Source: Vibrio maritimus (lineage in GTDB: Bacteria; Pseudomonadota; Gammaproteobacteria; Enterobacterales; Vibrionaceae). From it: DNA of 64,000 nt. The notes under the pieces are model-generated. The model saw nothing but the letters and a program-made list of their open reading frames with translations. It had not been told where the DNA came from and did not search any database. The first letter of the stretch is position 1. Each line of letters begins with the position of its first letter. This document shows positions 17,628 to 26,309 of the stretch, one piece after another. The stretch covers positions 124,001-188,000 of the forward strand of contig NZ_CP090438.1 of NCBI RefSeq assembly GCF_021441885.1, written 5' to 3'. A program made the position numbers and the translations under genes.

Positions 17628-18215
17628 ATGTTAAAGAACCCTATTCAGGTACGTATCGAAAAATTTGAGCCTTGGCAGCATATCACTTTTATGACCTGTT
17701 TGTGCGAACGTATGTACCCCAACTTCGCTATGTTCTGTGAGCAAACCGAGTTTGCGGAAGCGCGCGTGTACCGCAATATTTTGGATGCGGTATGGGAACT
17801 GCTGACGGTGAAAACCGCTAAAATCAACTTCGAAAAGCAGCTTGAGAAGCTAGAAGAGGTCATCCCGAACTCAGAAGATTTCGAGATGTATGGCGTATAC
17901 CCCGCGATTGATGCCTGTTTCGCGCTGTCGACGCTTCTGCATGGTTTGCTTGACCGTGATTACCTACTGGAATCGAGTCTTAAAATCAGCCAGCAGTCCG
18001 TAGTGACGGTTGCTCAACTGGAGCAGGCTGAAACTGGCGTTGAGATCACCAACGACAACCAGAAAGAAAACGAAGCCGTGTGTGAAGAGTGGGATGTTCA
18101 ATGGGCTATCTTCCGCCCACTGCGTGACAGTGAAGAGCGTGATATTGAGCTGATTAAAGACCTGCGCCTAGAATTGAAAGAGCAGGGCATCAGTAATATT
18201 GGTGTTGAGATTTAA
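17628..18215 (+). CDS. yjaG: YjaG family protein (DUF416)
   Basis: 195 residues. Strongly like E. coli YjaG across the length: MLKNPIQVRIEKFEPWQH, FMTCLCERMYPNFAMFC, YGVYPAIDACFALS and the C-terminal EERDIELIKDLRLEL. The ATG at 17628 matches the family start; the open frame extends upstream to 17535 without homology. The protein is soluble and helical, and the function of the family is unknown. A bidirectional terminator separates it from greB. Confidence 0.88.
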   Translation: MLKNPIQVRIEKFEPWQHITFMTCLCERMYPNFAMFCEQTEFAEARVYRNILDAVWELLTVKTAKINFEKQLEKLEEVIPNSEDFEMYGVYPAIDACFALSTLLHGLLDRDYLLESSLKISQQSVVTVAQLEQAETGVEITNDNQKENEAVCEEWDVQWAIFRPLRDSEERDIELIKDLRLELKEQGISNIGVEI

Positions 18216-18219
18216 ATAC

Positions 18220-18249
18220 AAAAATGGCCCAGTTCTCTGGGCCATTTTT
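18220..18249. terminator. Bidirectional terminator yjaG/greB
   Basis: AAAAATGGCCCAG-ttct-CTGGGCCATTTTT, a 13-bp stem with A and T tails serving both convergent genes. Confidence 0.92.
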
Positions 18250-18250
18250 G

Positions 18251-18730
18251 TTATAAACCGTTGTAGCTTATTCGATTAACAAACCACTCTTTGATGCCTT
18301 CTGGTGTCTTTACCACAAATTCATCATCGACTTCTTTCTTTAAAATCGCTCTTGCCATTGGCGCATCAATGGAAATGTAGCCTTTTGCACCACCGTAGAT
18401 TTCATCAGGGCCGACAATACGAAAGCTCATGGTATCGCCATCTTCGTTCTCAATCTCGACCCAAGCGCCAAAGAAGACTTTGCCTTCTTGCTGAGGGGAG
18501 TAATCGACCACAGTGACTTGCTCTAGGCGTTTGCGAAGGTAGCGGACGCGGCGGTCAATTTCGCGCAGGCGCTTCTTGTTGTACTGATAGTCAGCGTTCT
18601 CGGAGCGATCTCCAAGCGACGCAGCCCAAGTCACTTTTTTCGTCACCTCAGGACGCTCTTCACGCCACAAGAAATCGAGCTCTTTTTTAAGTTTGTCATA
18701 CCCTTCGCGGGTAATTAGGTTTGTTTTCAT
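18251..18730 (-). CDS. greB: Transcript cleavage factor GreB
   Basis: 159 residues. GreB rescues backtracked RNA polymerase by stimulating cleavage of the 3' end of the transcript. The N-terminal coiled coil carries the tip acidic pair in GDRSENADYQYNKKRLREID. The C-terminal FKBP-like domain includes VFFGAWVEIENEDG and IVGPDEIYG. The WREERPEVTKKVTWAASLGD stretch, rather than the GreA form, supports GreB. It is located near ompR-envZ as in other vibrios. Confidence 0.95.
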   Translation of the reverse strand: MKTNLITREGYDKLKKELDFLWREERPEVTKKVTWAASLGDRSENADYQYNKKRLREIDRRVRYLRKRLEQVTVVDYSPQQEGKVFFGAWVEIENEDGDTMSFRIVGPDEIYGGAKGYISIDAPMARAILKKEVDDEFVVKTPEGIKEWFVNRISYNGL

Positions 18731-18835
18731 TGTTCAATCATTTCGCCATTCATCATTGCGAACTGAGTCCACTTACGGAGTCGTGGATTCATTCGCACAT
18801 GACTACATATTGCCATGAAAACAAAAAAGCTCAAT

Positions 18836-19705
18836 CTATGCTGGAGTGGCGCTTTTCTCGCTGTGAACTTCGGCAGCATTGAGACGGCGGTCTCTTTGCA
18901 CTTTCTGGTGGTGACTAAGCAGTGACAAGATCCGACCTTCATCATGTATCCGCTCAAAGAATGGGTTGGCGTTGAGGGTATTAATGTTGCACTCATATAC
19001 GCTGAGCTCGCCAATTCTGTATTTCTCAGGGATGTAGATATCAGAGATGACAGTTTTAGCGTATGGCTTGATGGCTGTAATAAGGACTTTTTTATCTTCA
19101 AACATTTCACTCGTATAACGGTGAACCTGGCGATATAGGACTTTATCAAGGGCAAGGTAACTGAGCAGGCAGTCTTGGCCGCTACCATCTTTGCCATGAA
19201 CGATATGGCCGACCATTGCATTGTTATGAAGGGCGACCACCACGTGGATTTCACTGACAGACATGACACTGATCAGATCATCAAAGCTGATGTTGCGATA
19301 ATTCTCTTGTGCGTAAAGGATCTGCTCTCTATAGACCTCAGGTAGTTTGTCCCAAGGGTAGGTGACATAGCGATCGATAGTGCATGGGTATAAAGTATCG
19401 AACCCGACAAAGAACTGATCATATTTCTCAACGCTTTGAATGAGCCTGAGCTCTTCTTCTGAGTACTGATAAGGCTGCTGAAAAAACGCCGCAACGCCAA
19501 CGCGTCGCATGAGAGAAGGTTGGCCATTGCCATGCTCCCATTTACTCAGCATCGGCTGATTGACGCCTTGAAAAGCTCGGTGAGACAAACTCAGCGCTTC
19601 CACGAGGTCTAGTTGAGACATGCCATTGAAACTTCGCCAGTGCTTGAGTGCTTGGGCAAAATTATCACGCGAAAAATGAAGTTCCCATTGGGGCGCTAGA
19701 GTCAT
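18836..19705 (-). CDS. Unrecognised HTH (XRE-type) regulator with C-terminal domain
   Basis: 289 residues, not recognised beyond its N-terminus. Residues about 15-72 form an XRE helix-turn-helix (FNGMSQLDLVEALSLS, then NQPMLSKWEHGNGQPS). The remaining 210 residues are soluble, with alternating strands and helices (SEIHVVVALHNNAMVGHIVHG; SDIYIPEKYRIGELSVYECN) that suggest an alpha/beta enzyme-like or sensor domain; an acetyltransferase-like fold is possible but unproven. A good AAGGAAAGG site precedes the ATG. It is divergent from ompR, and a small palindrome at 19734-19751 could be its operator. Confidence 0.75.
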   Translation of the reverse strand: MTLAPQWELHFSRDNFAQALKHWRSFNGMSQLDLVEALSLSHRAFQGVNQPMLSKWEHGNGQPSLMRRVGVAAFFQQPYQYSEEELRLIQSVEKYDQFFVGFDTLYPCTIDRYVTYPWDKLPEVYREQILYAQENYRNISFDDLISVMSVSEIHVVVALHNNAMVGHIVHGKDGSGQDCLLSYLALDKVLYRQVHRYTSEMFEDKKVLITAIKPYAKTVISDIYIPEKYRIGELSVYECNINTLNANPFFERIHDEGRILSLLSHHQKVQRDRRLNAAEVHSEKSATPA

Positions 19706-20059
19706 AACCTTTCCTTGAATAATTCAAAACAAGATACCGTATACAGGGTATATGACAGAACGACGCCTCGTACGCTAAAACCAAGTTTCAGAATGTTACA
19801 AAGCGTTAGCGGGCGCAAGGAATATAGCTACAGGGTTAAATAGGTTTCAGGGAGTAAATTTCCTCAACATGCGATAAACATCGCTCATATCACATAGAAC
19901 TGTGACGAAGATGAATAATATAGACCATAATTAATAATCTCTAACAATTCCGTGCACAATTTTTACGCAAGGAATGTTACATTTACCGCTGATACGCTGA
20001 TTTGTCATAGTGTTAGACAATTTAGTGTGTGGATAGCCTTTTTAGTGGTGGAATCGAAT
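19706..20059. promoter_or_regulatory. Divergent control region, HTH gene / ompR
   Basis: 354 bases without a gene. ATACC-gtatacag-GGTAT (19734-19751) lies 29 bases before the HTH gene start and could be an autoregulatory operator. A small hairpin GCGAT-aaac-ATCGC occurs near 19873. TGTTACATTTACC near 19975 faintly resembles an OmpR half-site. An in-frame ATG at 19952 extends the ompR frame, but the extension is not OmpR-like. Confidence 0.35.
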
Positions 20060-20779
20060 ATGCAAGAAAATCACAAGATTTTAGTTGTTGATGATGATGC
20101 ACGTCTGCGTGCATTACTAGAGCGTTACTTATCAGAGCAAGGATTCCAAGTACGCAGTGTTGCTAACAGTGAGCAGATGGACCGCCTGTTAACCCGTGAA
20201 AACTTTCACCTTATGGTATTGGACTTAATGCTACCTGGTGAAGATGGCCTGTCGATCTGTCGTCGTTTACGTAACGCCAACAACATGTTGCCGATTCTAA
20301 TGCTGACAGCGAAGGGCGATGAGGTAGACCGTATCGTTGGCCTTGAGGTTGGCGCGGATGACTACCTTCCTAAGCCATTCAACCCACGCGAGCTGCTGGC
20401 TCGTATTAAAGCGGTGTTACGTCGTCAGACTATTGAAGCGCCGGGTGCACCTAGCCAAGAAGAGTCTGTGGTTGAGTTCGGTGACTTCCGACTAAACCTA
20501 GGTACTCGTGAAATGTTCCGTGGTGAAGAGGCGATGCCTCTCACATCTGGTGAGTTTGCAGTACTTAAAGCGTTAGTGACTAACGCGCGTGAGCCAATGT
20601 CTCGCGACAAACTGATGAACATGGCTCGTGGTCGTGAATACTCAGCGATGGAGCGTTCAATCGACGTTCAAATCTCTCGCCTACGTCGTATGTTAGAGAT
20701 TGACCCAAGTAAGCCTCGTTACATTCAAACGGTATGGGGTTTAGGTTACGTCTTCGTGCCAGACGGCAAAGAAGCATAA
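20060..20779 (+). CDS. ompR: Osmolarity response regulator OmpR
   Basis: 239 residues, family length, start MQENHKILVVDDD. The receiver domain carries the acidic pocket D11/D12, phosphoacceptor D55 (VLDLMLPGEDG) and K105 (PKPFNP). The C-terminal winged helix (about 135-236) includes LTSGEFAVLKAL and the recognition region SRDKLMNMARGREYSAMERS, nearly identical to E. coli. It regulates porin and osmotic-response genes after phosphorylation by EnvZ. Unlike E. coli, ompR and envZ do not overlap. Confidence 0.97.
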   Translation: MQENHKILVVDDDARLRALLERYLSEQGFQVRSVANSEQMDRLLTRENFHLMVLDLMLPGEDGLSICRRLRNANNMLPILMLTAKGDEVDRIVGLEVGADDYLPKPFNPRELLARIKAVLRRQTIEAPGAPSQEESVVEFGDFRLNLGTREMFRGEEAMPLTSGEFAVLKALVTNAREPMSRDKLMNMARGREYSAMERSIDVQISRLRRMLEIDPSKPRYIQTVWGLGYVFVPDGKEA

Positions 20780-20795
20780 TCTCGCTGGTTTTATG

Positions 20796-20825
20796 AAGGC
20801 TCTGGATGGATTCAGAGCCTTTTTT
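20796..20825 (+). terminator. Terminator-like hairpin between ompR and envZ
   Basis: AAGGCTCTG / CAGAGCCTT with an 8-base loop and a TTTTT tail, 17 bases after the ompR stop and 40 bases before the envZ start. It should lower envZ expression relative to ompR. Confidence 0.8.
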
Positions 20826-20865
20826 GTTTATTATCAACTCTCGTCTTCGCTCCAAAGGAAACGTT

Positions 20866-22188
20866 ATGCGCTTTCGTAGCTCGTTCACCCAATCCATTCT
20901 TCTGTTCTTTACTCTGCTTATCGCCAGTCAGGTTTTCTCGTACTACGCGGTGTATAACTACGCGCTAGTACCAAGTTTGCAGCAGTTCAACAAGATACTG
21001 GCGCATGAGTTGGTGTTCTTCTTGGAAGATACCGAAGATGTCGATGGTCAGATTGAGATGGACGCGCCCCTGCGCAGACAGGTGCTGGCTCAGTTAGGTG
21101 TGACTATTCATGCTGATGACAGTGCGATGGCGAATGAGTTTAATCATGCTCTGCCTATTGACTTGATGAGTGAGGAGATGACCGATGAGCTGCAGTCCAA
21201 TACCGAGGTGAGGCTTATCTTAGGCGAAGAGAGTTATATTCTCTGGATGCAGATTGATGCTCTTCCAAACTCTCTGATCCGCATTCCTTTGTCTGAGCTG
21301 CAAGAAGAGGACTTCGCGCCGCTGTTTCGTAATAGCTTGATCATGGCATTGCTTGTCATTGTGGGTGGTTGGCTGTTTATTCGATTGCAAAACCGTCCAT
21401 TAACCGCCTTGGAGAATGCCGCGAAGCTGGTGGGTAAGGGTGAGATCCCACCGCCACTACCAGAGCGAGGCGCGTCAGAGATTCGCTCTGTGACGCGTGC
21501 ATTCAATCAAATGGCGAAGGGCATTCAAGAGCTTGAGCAAGACCGCACATTGCTTATGGCCGGTATCAGCCATGATATCCGCACGCCTCTGACTCGTATT
21601 CGACTCGCGACAGAGATGATGTCGCCAGAGGATAGCTATCTGGCGGAAGGGATCATCAGTGATACTGAAGAGTGTAATGAGATCATCGGTCAGTTCATGG
21701 ATTACCTCAAGCCGGTCAATACTCAATCTTTTGAACCGATGAGCCTCAATGATATCTCGTCTGATATTGTTTCTTCCGAGGGTGGCTATGAGGTGCAGAT
21801 TGAATACGCGCCAATGAAGAACATCAAAGATATCGAAGGCAGCCCAATTGCCATCAAGCGGGCCATTACCAATCTGGTAGTGAATGCGGTTCGTTACGGT
21901 AATGGTTGGGTGAAGGTCACGACAGGGATGACGGTGGATAATAAACTGGCTTGGGTCACCATTGAGGATAATGGTCCAGGTATTGAAGAGAGCCAGATCG
22001 GTCGTTTGTTCGAACCGTTCACTCGCGGTGATACTGCCCGCGGCAGTGAGGGTACCGGTTTGGGCTTGGCAATCGTGAAACGAATTATCAGCCAGCATCA
22101 CGGCTCTGTAAGCATTACCAATCGCAGTGGTGGAGGCTTGAAGGCTCAGGTGAGTTTTCCTGTGCCGAAGGGTAATAAAAAGCTCTAA
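20866..22188 (+). CDS. envZ: Osmosensor histidine kinase EnvZ
   Basis: 440 residues. TM1 is about residues 10-30, the periplasmic domain 31-155, TM2 about 157-174, then a HAMP domain (NRPLTALENAAKLVGKGE). The phosphoacceptor is H236 in the H-box GISHDIRTPLTR; the N-box centres on N340; G1 is DNGPG (368-372) and G2 is GTGLGL (396-401). All catalytic motifs are intact. ATG 20866 follows AAAGGAAA and matches the family start. It partners OmpR. Confidence 0.95.
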   Translation: MRFRSSFTQSILLFFTLLIASQVFSYYAVYNYALVPSLQQFNKILAHELVFFLEDTEDVDGQIEMDAPLRRQVLAQLGVTIHADDSAMANEFNHALPIDLMSEEMTDELQSNTEVRLILGEESYILWMQIDALPNSLIRIPLSELQEEDFAPLFRNSLIMALLVIVGGWLFIRLQNRPLTALENAAKLVGKGEIPPPLPERGASEIRSVTRAFNQMAKGIQELEQDRTLLMAGISHDIRTPLTRIRLATEMMSPEDSYLAEGIISDTEECNEIIGQFMDYLKPVNTQSFEPMSLNDISSDIVSSEGGYEVQIEYAPMKNIKDIEGSPIAIKRAITNLVVNAVRYGNGWVKVTTGMTVDNKLAWVTIEDNGPGIEESQIGRLFEPFTRGDTARGSEGTGLGLAIVKRIISQHHGSVSITNRSGGGLKAQVSFPVPKGNKKL

Positions 22189-22214
22189 TTAGCCTAACCT
22201 GAATAGAAACCTAG

Positions 22215-22254
22215 AAAGGTAAAGCCACGCGCTGACAGCGTGTGACTTTACTTG
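22215..22254. terminator. Possible bidirectional terminator envZ/recG
   Basis: GTAAAG-CCACGC / GCGTGTG-CTTTAC pairs imperfectly across a short loop between the convergent ends of envZ and recG. There is no long U tract on either strand. Confidence 0.4.
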
Positions 22255-22267
22255 CTTCGGTCTAGAG

Positions 22268-24355
22268 TTATGCTTTCGCGTAAAACTCTCGGTCGCCCAG
22301 CCAGCGGTCGATAATCTTCTTGGCGTTGTCTGGATATTGCTCATGAACATGGCGCGCAATGCGCTGAACTTCGGGCACTAATCGTTGGTCGCGCACCAAA
22401 TCCGCAATCTTAAACTCAGCCAATCCCGTTTGCTTGGTGCCAAGTAGTTCACCCGGTCCACGTATCTCCAAGTCTTTTTGCGCGATCACAAAGCCATCAT
22501 TACTCTCACGAAGCACGCCTAAGCGCTTCTGTGCAGTTTTAGAGAGTGGAGAGTGATACAACAGCACACAGTGGCTCGCCACGCTACCACGGCCCACACG
22601 GCCGCGTAGCTGGTGCAATTGAGCTAGACCAAGGCGCTCTGGGTTTTCAATAATCATCAAGCTGGAGTTGGGGACATCCACACCGACTTCAATAACCGTG
22701 GTCGCTACCAATAGGTGCAGTTCATTGTTTTTAAAGCGCTGCATAACGTCTTGCTTCTCAGCTGGCTTCATGCGGCCATGCACTAAGCCTATTTTGAGAT
22801 CGGGCAGTTTGCGCTGCAGGTCTTCAGCCGTGTCGGCTGCTGCTTGCGCTTCAAGTACTTCCGACTCATCAATAAGGGTACACACCCAATAGGCTTGCTT
22901 GCCTTCATGCAGGCAGGCATTTTTAACCCTTTCAATCACATCATCGCGCTTAGTATCGGGAATAGCGACGGTTTGAATCGGGGTTCGACCTGGTGGAAGC
23001 TCATCGATAACTGAAGTTTCTAAGTCAGCATAAGCGGTCATCGCCAGCGTTCTTGGAATTGGCGTTGCCGTCATGATCAATTGGTGTGGGTAGAAGCCTT
23101 GCTTGGCACCTTTGGCACGCAGTTCTAGACGCTGGTGGACCCCAAAACGGTGCTGTTCATCGATGATGACAAGGGCGAGATTGTTAAATTCAACCGACTC
23201 CTGAAACAGCGCATGAGTCCCCACTACCATCTGCGCTTCACCACTGGCGATGCGCGCTAGCTCGGCTTCTTTCGCCTTGCCTTTCTGCTTACCAGACAGC
23301 CAACCGACTTGGATGCCCATAGACTCAAACCAGCCGGCAAAGTTAATGGCATGCTGCTCAGCAAGCAGTTCAGTAGGCGCCATCATGGCGACTTGATAGC
23401 CGTGTTCAATGGCGCGCACGGCAGCCAAAGCGGCAACCAGCGTTTTACCTGAGCCCACATCGCCCTGGACTAATCGCATCATAGGAATTGGCTTTTGAAG
23501 ATCGGTTTCTATCTCTTGAACGACGCGAGCTTGAGCGCCTGTTGGTGAGAAGGGCAGTTGTCCGAGTAGCTTGTGCTTGAGCGTCTCGACAGGCTGCAGC
23601 GCGATAGCCGCGTCCTGCTGACCTTTGCTTCGCACGGCCAACATCGAGAGGTTCTGTGCCATCAACTCTTCAATGATAAGACGCTGCTGCGCAGGGTGCT
23701 TACCTTCATCAAAATCGTCGAGGTTAATGTTCGGTGGCGGGCGGTGAATAATGTGCAACGCCTCAGCAAGCGTCATTTGTTGGTTGTACAAGCCACTTGG
23801 GAGGAGTTCATCTACTGCTGCGCCGTCCATTAGCTTAAGGGCTTGGTCGGTTAAGCTCTTTAGAGTGAGCTGCCTCAAACCCTCTGTTGTCGGGTAGATA
23901 GGCGTCAGGGTTTGCTCTAGCTTCGGCGTTTTACCTTCAGCATGGAACTTGTACTCAGGATGGATGATTTCAAGACCATGGTTACCGCGCTTTACTTCAC
24001 CGTAAGCGACTATCACGCGTCCTTCGGAGAAGTTGTTCTTCATCGCTGCGGTGAAGTTGAAAAAGCGTAGTGTGATGGTGCCATTACCATCGCTAACCTT
24101 TACCGTCAGCATCTTGCGACGACCAAAGGCCACATCACTGCTCATCACCTTACCCTGCACTGAACCCCAAAGACCGGGGTGCAGTTTGACGATAGGGTAA
24201 ATACGCGTGCGGTCTTCATAACGATGAGGTAGGTGAAATAGCAGGTCTTGCACCGTGTGCAATCCTACCTTTTCAAGTTTCTCTGCGACTTTTGCCCCCA
24301 CGCCAGAAAGCGAAGTTAAAGGAATTGCCGACAGTAACTGAGCCATATTCACCAT
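22268..24355 (-). CDS. recG: ATP-dependent DNA helicase RecG
   Basis: 695 residues. RecG remodels stalled replication forks and Holliday junctions. The N-terminal wedge/OB region (about 50-160) starts LTSLSGVGAKVAEKL. Walker A is GDVGSGKT (298-305), Walker B/motif II DEQH (399-402), motif III TATPIPRT, and motif VI QLRGRVGRG. A start at the second Met (24346, MAQLLSAIPL) fits homologues slightly better. It is the usual last gene of the gmk-rpoZ-spoT-trmH series, but here a repeat array and a GIY-YIG gene separate it from trmH. Confidence 0.96.
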   Translation of the reverse strand: MVNMAQLLSAIPLTSLSGVGAKVAEKLEKVGLHTVQDLLFHLPHRYEDRTRIYPIVKLHPGLWGSVQGKVMSSDVAFGRRKMLTVKVSDGNGTITLRFFNFTAAMKNNFSEGRVIVAYGEVKRGNHGLEIIHPEYKFHAEGKTPKLEQTLTPIYPTTEGLRQLTLKSLTDQALKLMDGAAVDELLPSGLYNQQMTLAEALHIIHRPPPNINLDDFDEGKHPAQQRLIIEELMAQNLSMLAVRSKGQQDAAIALQPVETLKHKLLGQLPFSPTGAQARVVQEIETDLQKPIPMMRLVQGDVGSGKTLVAALAAVRAIEHGYQVAMMAPTELLAEQHAINFAGWFESMGIQVGWLSGKQKGKAKEAELARIASGEAQMVVGTHALFQESVEFNNLALVIIDEQHRFGVHQRLELRAKGAKQGFYPHQLIMTATPIPRTLAMTAYADLETSVIDELPPGRTPIQTVAIPDTKRDDVIERVKNACLHEGKQAYWVCTLIDESEVLEAQAAADTAEDLQRKLPDLKIGLVHGRMKPAEKQDVMQRFKNNELHLLVATTVIEVGVDVPNSSLMIIENPERLGLAQLHQLRGRVGRGSVASHCVLLYHSPLSKTAQKRLGVLRESNDGFVIAQKDLEIRGPGELLGTKQTGLAEFKIADLVRDQRLVPEVQRIARHVHEQYPDNAKKIIDRWLGDREFYAKA

Positions 24356-24444
24356 CCATCAAAGTGTTAGATGAGAATATTCAAGCATTTTACTGTCTTT
24401 TTGTACAGTTTTATAAGAAGGGTCTACTTTCATGCTCAAAGTTC

Positions 24445-24480
24445 GTCATTCCACTGGCCGTGCGCCTACGAAGGAGTGAC
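24445..24480 (+). repeat. Solo hairpin remnant of the bipartite element
   Basis: Starts GTCATTCCACTGGCCG and ends AAGGAGTGAC: the outer ends of the element fused around the long-loop insert, with linker and inner arms lost. It stands 34 bases left of the first full array unit. Confidence 0.6.
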
Positions 24481-24513
24481 GCATATTTTGAGTGTGGGGA
24501 ACTTACAACTCCC

Positions 24514-25139
24514 GTCATTCCTGCGCAGGCAGGAATCTTGTAGAGGCTTGGTGCGCGCGTTGAGTAGACTCCTGCCTACTCAGGAGTGACGACTATTTTG
24601 AGTGTGAAGAACCAACAACTCACGTCATTCCTGCGCAGGCAGGAATCTTGTAGAGGCTTGGTGCGCGTGTTGAGTAGACTCCTGCCTACGCAGGAGTGAC
24701 GACTATTTTGAATGTCAGGAACCTACAACTCGCGTCATTCCTGCGCAGGCAGGAATCTTGTAGAGGCTGGTGCGCGCGTTGAGTAGACTCCTGCCTACGC
24801 AGGAGTGACGACTATTTTGAATGTCATGAACCTGAAACTCATGTCATTCCTGCGCAGGCAGGAATCTTGTTGAGGCTTGGTGCACGTGTTGAGTAGACTC
24901 CTGCCTACGCAGGAGTGACGACTATTTTGAATGTCATGAACCTGAAACTCATGTCATTCCTGCGCAGGCAGGAATCTTCTTGAGGCTTGGTGCACGTGTT
25001 GAGTAGACTCCTGCCTACGCAGGAGTGACGACTATTTTGAATGTCATGAACCTGAAACTCATGTCATTCCTGCGCAGACAGGAATCTTCTTGAGGCTTGG
25101 TGCGTGCGTTGAGTAGATCTCTGCCTGCGCAGAGATGAC
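24514..25139 (+). repeat. Tandem array of six bipartite hairpin elements
   Basis: Six 76-77-base units start at 24514, 24624, 24734, 24843, 24953 and 25063, each separated by about 33 bases (period 109-110). Every unit is GTC, an 8-4-8 hairpin, a 30-31-base linker with AGGCTTGGTGC and TTGAGTAG, an 8-4-8 hairpin, GAC. Spacers of the last three units are identical (GACTATTTTGAATGTCATGA then ACCTGAAACTCAT-type), showing recent duplication. Unit 6 has changed right-arm bases on both sides of the stem (ATCTCTGC / GCAGAGAT). Not a CRISPR: the repeats are too long and the spacers are repeated. Confidence 0.95.
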
Positions 25140-25178
25140 AAAAAATGTATAACCTCGATTCTACGTGACACTTCTCAA

Positions 25179-25463
25179 CTACAGAGAATCATACAAGTCC
25201 ACCCAATCAGGGTTAACACCCTTAATGAGATTCTCTTTCCATTCACGCTTCCACTTCTTCACCTGCTTCTCTCTTTCAATCGCAGAGTACATCGAATGGT
25301 GACCCTCAAAAAAGACTAACTTGTGAACGCGGTACTTTTTAGTAAAACCGTCAACAACACCAGCTTTGTGTTGCCAAACCCTTTGTTTGAGCTGCGAGGT
25401 GACACCAATGTAAAGAACGTTGTGGTTATTGGAAGATAAAATGTATACGCACGCATGCTTCAT
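25179..25463 (-). CDS. Small GIY-YIG nuclease-domain protein
   Basis: 94 residues, a single GIY-YIG domain of the YhbQ/UPF0213 size class. All landmarks are intact: VYI (6-8), YIG (18-20), the catalytic-type arginine R28 with H32 (LKQRVWQHKAG), an IEREKQVKKW helix with the metal-binding glutamate (E63 or E65), and N78. The family cuts branched or single-stranded DNA in some members; most are uncharacterised. It sits directly beside the six-unit hairpin array and between trmH and recG, where gammaproteobacterial operons usually have nothing. Confidence 0.9.
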   Translation of the reverse strand: MKHACVYILSSNNHNVLYIGVTSQLKQRVWQHKAGVVDGFTKKYRVHKLVFFEGHHSMYSAIEREKQVKKWKREWKENLIKGVNPDWVDLYDSL

Positions 25464-25559
25464 AGAGGTTGCTCAAATAGTGGCAGATTACCATCTGAGC
25501 ATTTTCTGATTGCGAGTCGCTTCAAACAGAAAAGAAAACCAGTCTTAAATCAAACTTTG

Positions 25560-26246
25560 TTACTTCTTCTGCATCTCTTTCCACCACGACTCATCAGCAA
25601 CAATCTGCCCTTCGTCATCGAGTGGTGGATATGGCATGTTTTTCTTCTTAGCGACCTTGGCGAGAACAGGGTGACCACGCTCGAAGAGGATGCGGTGAAT
25701 GGTTTCTTTTGGAAGCTCACTCGTATCGCGATCGTACATACCTGCCAGCTGACGCTGACGTTGTGCTTCGAATAAAATAAGCGCGCTGGCAACCGAGACA
25801 TTAAGTGACTGCACCATGCCAACCATAGGAATAATGATGTCTTGATCCGCTTCACCGAGCGCATCTTGAGTAATACCGTTCTTCTCGCCGCCGAGAATGA
25901 TAGCGGTAGGCTTGGTATAGTCTATCTCGCGAAAGTCGACGGCGTTATCAGACAGATTGGTAGCCAGTACTTGCATGCTTTGGCTTTTTAGCTCGCGCAC
26001 CGCGTCTGCGACCGTGTCGTGAGTTTCAACTTCCACCCAGTTACGTGCGCCTGCTGAGGTGTGGCTTAGGGTGCGCATTTTCTCATCAGGCCAAACGGCG
26101 TGGACCTTGTGCACACCGGCGGCGTCAGCCGTGCGAATGACGGCAGAGACATTGTTCGGCTTGTGAACTTGTTCTAGCAGTAAAGTCAGATCGGGTTGGC
26201 GTGCTTTAAGCACTTCCTGAATACGATTGTAGCGTTCTAAATTCAT
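25560..26246 (-). CDS. trmH: tRNA (guanosine-18-2'-O)-methyltransferase TrmH
   Basis: 228 residues. A SpoU-class SPOUT enzyme that methylates the ribose of G18 in tRNA using SAM. Motif 1 NNVSAVIRTADAAGVH (31-46) holds the catalytic-type arginine R38. Motif 2 is LGGEKNGI (118-125), and motif 3, starting IPMVGMVQSLNVSVA (139-153), completes the trefoil knot. The C-terminal extension (PVLAKVAKKKNMPYPPLDD) is typical of TrmH. It is 63 bases downstream of spoT, same strand. Confidence 0.96.
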   Translation of the reverse strand: MNLERYNRIQEVLKARQPDLTLLLEQVHKPNNVSAVIRTADAAGVHKVHAVWPDEKMRTLSHTSAGARNWVEVETHDTVADAVRELKSQSMQVLATNLSDNAVDFREIDYTKPTAIILGGEKNGITQDALGEADQDIIIPMVGMVQSLNVSVASALILFEAQRQRQLAGMYDRDTSELPKETIHRILFERGHPVLAKVAKKKNMPYPPLDDEGQIVADESWWKEMQKK

Positions 26247-26309
26247 TAGGATGTTCCAAATAAAACGGGCTCGATATTCATCGAACCCGTGTTAGATCAA
26301 GCAATAGCC

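Noticed and set aside
18727..19269. 180-codon minus-strand ORF overlapping the HTH gene
   Set aside because: It is out of frame with the HTH protein, which has a clear domain and ribosome site; the overlapping product is Ser/Thr-rich with no family likeness.
23573..23833. 86-codon ORF opposite recG
   Set aside because: Antisense shadow of a conserved gene with no independent support.
24514..25139. CRISPR array
   Set aside because: Regular period, but the repeats are 77 bases with two internal hairpins, spacers of about 33 bases are nearly identical to one another, and no cas genes are present.
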